Source of the DNA: Caldisericota bacterium | GTDB taxonomy: Bacteria; CAIJMQ01; JAADFP01 | Reading direction: 5' to 3' | Assembly: GCA_013152825.1 (NCBI GenBank) | Contig: JAADFP010000025.1 | Location: 1 to 8,586, forward strand | Length of the DNA stretch: 8,586 bases | In this document: piece by piece, positions 6,477 to 8,586 of the stretch | Layout of the letters: each line of letters opens with the position of its first letter | How positions within the stretch are numbered: the first letter of the stretch is position 1 | Made by a program: the position numbers and the translations under genes | The notes under the pieces: model-generated | Databases searched by the model: none | Told to the model about the DNA's origin: nothing | Seen by the model: the letters and a program-made list of their open reading frames with translations, nothing else

Positions 6477-6983
6477 ATGTTGCAAGTTTATACTGGTGAT
6501 GGCAAAGGGAAGACTTCTGCTGCCATAGGAGCAGCCATTCGTGCCCTGGGCAGGGGATGGAGAGTCCTACTTATCCAGTTCTTCAAACCAGAGCCTTCTG
6601 GAGAAATCCGGGCACTTGCCTGTTTTTCTCCTTCCATTGAGATAGTACAAAGCAGGATTCCACACCCTCTATTCTCCCAGGAGCCAAAAGAAACAGTACA
6701 AACAAAATTAAAAGACGAATGGAAGGGGATGCTCTCCCGTATAGAAAAAGGGACATGGGACCTGCTTATACTGGATGAAGTGAACCTGGTCTTAACCGAC
6801 GCATTCCTTACCTGGGAAGAAGTTTCTCCTGTCTTAAGCTTCCTGCCAGAAAAAGAAATTATTTTTACTGGACGGGGGATAATTCCTCCCCTAAAAAGCA
6901 AAGCAGACCTTATCACCGAAATGCTGAAAATAAAACATCCCTATGATAAGGGAGTCTCGGCAAGAGAAGGCATAGAGTACTGA
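6477..6983 (+). CDS. cobO: Cob(I)alamin / cob(I)yrinate a,c-diamide adenosyltransferase, BtuR/CobO type
   Basis: This 168-residue cytoplasmic P-loop enzyme (PF02572) transfers the adenosyl group of ATP to reduced corrinoid, making adenosylcobamide and releasing triphosphate. The P-loop is TGDGKGKTS (6-14), with S14 where T is usual. The Walker B-like strand is LLILDEVN with D100 and E101. The family C-terminus is complete: FTGRG (130-134), then ADLITEMLKIKHPYDKGVSAREGIEY. The protein is slightly shorter than Salmonella CobA (about 196 aa) because it lacks the N-terminal helix, as many clostridial versions do. It starts 1 nt after the Memo stop. GGAGGT at 6455-6460 is too far away (16 nt), so translational coupling is likely. 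Its stop overlaps the next start. No cobalamin riboswitch fits upstream of the operon. Confidence 0.94.
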   Translation: MLQVYTGDGKGKTSAAIGAAIRALGRGWRVLLIQFFKPEPSGEIRALACFSPSIEIVQSRIPHPLFSQEPKETVQTKLKDEWKGMLSRIEKGTWDLLILDEVNLVLTDAFLTWEEVSPVLSFLPEKEIIFTGRGIIPPLKSKADLITEMLKIKHPYDKGVSAREGIEY

Positions 6984-8377
6984 TGAAAAAATTAAGATTG
7001 GCAATAATTATCCTGGTTGGGATATTTACCACATCTTCTGTGGTAGCAATTTTCCTTGTTTCCTATAATGCGCTGACGAAAGAAAGCATCTCGCTGTTTG
7101 GTGAATACCAGCTGGCTCTCACCCAGGAAGCAGGGAAGAGATTTGCTGACTGGACAGAGAAACTTTATGGGGAGGTATACTGGCTATCCCGATTTTTAAG
7201 CGACACCAGCGAAGACGCCTGGCTCCCCCTTATGCAGGATACCTGGGAAAGGATAAGCAGCGGGAACAAACGCACAGTTAGAGAAATCTGGGTGCTGGAT
7301 AAAGACGGGACGGGAAAGCTGGTCTTGCCTATCGAGGCCGAACACTTCTTTATAGGAAGAAACCTCGCCTACCGGACTTACTTCAAAAAAGCAAAAGAAA
7401 CCCTGCAACCTGAGCTGACCCTTCCCTTCTTAGGAGAGGACGGGCGTTATCGCATTGCCCTGGTAGTACCTTTCAAAAAAGAAGGCAAGTTTAACGGGAT
7501 AATCGGCCTTTCTCTTTCTCCGGAAACTCTTTACAGGGACCAATTTCACTTCCTGCGCCTGGGGCAGGGAAGCCAGATGGCTCTTGCGGATAAGGAAGGA
7601 AACGTCCTGCTTTCGCCCATGTACATAGGCGAAAAAATGTTCCTGTTAAAAGAAAAGGAAAAATTATATCCCCTCAACGCGCGGGTAATCAGGGGAAAGG
7701 TTCTCTTTGGTACCAGGAGCGTTTCTCCCCATAGCATAATCTCGTATGTCCCGCTACATATACTTGGTACTTCTTACAACTTAATCGCCTTTACTCCTCA
7801 ACAGGAAGCATTGCTGTTTCCTATGAATGTCCTGCGCCTTCCTCTCATCTTTACTTTTGTGGCCATTGGCTTTATAATTCTGGGTTTTTATTCCTTCTGG
7901 GAAAGGATGAAAATGAGTGATAAGCTTTATAAGCTAAGCGTAACGGACGGATTGACCAAGCTGCGCAACCACCATAATTTTTACACCATCTTACCACAGG
8001 AAATAAGAAGGGCTGAGCGCTACAACCGTCCTCTTACCTTAATTATGTCGGATGTGGACGGGTTTAAAAAGTATAACGATACCTACGGGCACCTGGAGGG
8101 GGATAAAGTACTGGAGAAAATAGGAAAAATACTGCAACAATCTCTCCGAAAAGGCATAGATTCTGCCTTCCGCTACGGGGGAGATGAATTTGCCATACTT
8201 CTGCCTGAAACCAGCATAGAAGAAGCAAGGACAATTGCCGATAGAATACAGGAAAATTTTGCCGATGAGGGGCTCTCCTTAAGTATGGGCGTAGTAGAAT
8301 GGGAAAAAGGGTGGGATGAGAAAACATTTGTCAGAGAAGCAGACCGTGCATTGTACAAAGTAAAGAAGGCAAAGTGA
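6983..8377 (+). CDS. Membrane-bound diguanylate cyclase, Cache-like sensor plus GGDEF
   Basis: This 464-residue signalling protein has two membrane segments, about 5-28 and 285-306. The extracytoplasmic region between them (about 29-284) looks like a double-Cache sensor: WVLDKDGTGKL, then IGRNLAYRTYFKKAKE, then RIALVVPFKKEGKFNGIIGLSLS. The cytoplasmic GGDEF domain (about 318-462) should make c-di-GMP from two GTP. Metal-binding D357/D359 lie in MSDVDGFKKYND. The active loop is RYGGDEF with GGDEF at 399-403. LSMGVVEW and ADRALYKVKK complete the fold. The inhibitory I-site, normally RxxD five residues before GGDEF, reads KGID (390-393), so classical product inhibition may be weak or absent. No EAL or HD-GYP domain is present. 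The ATG shares one base with the previous stop (TGATG), with AGAAGG 12 nt upstream. The ligand is unknown. Confidence 0.92.
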   Translation: MKKLRLAIIILVGIFTTSSVVAIFLVSYNALTKESISLFGEYQLALTQEAGKRFADWTEKLYGEVYWLSRFLSDTSEDAWLPLMQDTWERISSGNKRTVREIWVLDKDGTGKLVLPIEAEHFFIGRNLAYRTYFKKAKETLQPELTLPFLGEDGRYRIALVVPFKKEGKFNGIIGLSLSPETLYRDQFHFLRLGQGSQMALADKEGNVLLSPMYIGEKMFLLKEKEKLYPLNARVIRGKVLFGTRSVSPHSIISYVPLHILGTSYNLIAFTPQQEALLFPMNVLRLPLIFTFVAIGFIILGFYSFWERMKMSDKLYKLSVTDGLTKLRNHHNFYTILPQEIRRAERYNRPLTLIMSDVDGFKKYNDTYGHLEGDKVLEKIGKILQQSLRKGIDSAFRYGGDEFAILLPETSIEEARTIADRIQENFADEGLSLSMGVVEWEKGWDEKTFVREADRALYKVKKAK

Positions 8378-8586
8378 AATCTTTTTATACTGTTAAATTC
8401 CTTCCCGAAAATAAAGAGATACGGGTAGTAGAGGGGTCTTCTCTCCTCTTTGCTGCCATTAAAGCTGGCATAACCATAAATACCCCCTGTGGCGGCAAGG
8501 GTATCTGCGGGAAATGCCGGGTAGTAGTTTCTCCTGCGCCTGCCCCCACTCCGCAGGAAGATAAAATCTTGAGCAAAGAGGAAATA
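8374..8586 (+). CDS. 2Fe-2S protein, N-terminus of an ASKHA/RACo-like corrinoid activator (3' truncated by window edge)
   Basis: A GTG start at 8374 overlaps the diguanylate cyclase stop by 4 nt (GTGA), with AAGAAGG at 8362-8368 as a modest ribosome site; 71 codons are visible before the edge. The sequence is a plant-type ferredoxin start. VKFLPENKEIRVVEGSSLL is followed by AAIKAGITINTPCGGKGICGKCRV, with C39, C45 and C48 in C-x5-C-x2-C spacing; the fourth cysteine would lie beyond the window. The GGKGxCGKCRV form and the following proline-rich, acidic stretch match the N-terminus of the large DUF4445/ASKHA family. That family includes RACo, which uses ATP to reactivate corrinoid proteins from Co(II) to Co(I). 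Placement behind a corrinoid adenosyltransferase supports this. A different 2Fe-2S protein remains possible because most of the gene is missing. Confidence 0.75.
   Translation, partial: MKSFYTVKFLPENKEIRVVEGSSLLFAAIKAGITINTPCGGKGICGKCRVVVSPAPAPTPQEDKILSKEEI

Overview
The window is a gene-dense piece of bacterial chromosome with every gene on the + strand. It fits an anaerobic bacterium: it carries pyruvate phosphate dikinase, a corrinoid adenosyltransferase, a corrinoid-activator-type ferredoxin gene and a separately encoded GlyRS beta chain. Strong AGGAGG-type ribosome sites on several genes would suit a clostridial Firmicute. An uncultured candidate phylum is equally possible, and I cannot place it further from sequence alone. 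No insertion sequence, phage gene, CRISPR array, tRNA or rRNA was seen.

Region 1 (1-5079) is one tight transcription unit: the 3' end of glyS, a stand-alone TrpB2-type tryptophan synthase beta chain, ppdK, and a small adenosine-specific kinase family protein. Gaps are 17 and 4 nt, then a 1-nt stop/start overlap. Three of the four products deal with AMP and/or PPi: GlyRS releases both, the kinase family makes AMP, and PPDK can use both to make ATP from PEP.

Region 2 (5063-5303) is an unusual intergenic stretch. Five tandem TAGACNN heptamers begin inside the 3' end of the kinase gene and supply its last codons and its stop. Four AGTRANN heptamers follow, then two GC-rich hairpins. After that comes the extended -10 promoter of the next gene. 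The block looks like a composite dispersed repeat.

Region 3 (5239-5634) is a self-contained HU gene with its own promoter, a strong ribosome site and a strong, possibly bidirectional, intrinsic terminator.

Region 4 (5637-8586, running off the window) is a second tight operon: a Memo-family (AmrB) protein, a BtuR/CobO corrinoid adenosyltransferase, a membrane-anchored Cache-GGDEF diguanylate cyclase, and the start of a 2Fe-2S protein resembling the N-terminus of ASKHA/RACo corrinoid activators. The genes are 1 nt apart or overlap. The Memo start lies about where transcription is predicted to begin, and no Shine-Dalgarno precedes it, so the message may be leaderless. The combination suggests corrinoid handling linked to c-di-GMP signalling and to the poorly understood Memo family. 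This operon and the heptamer/hairpin block are the parts most worth a second look.
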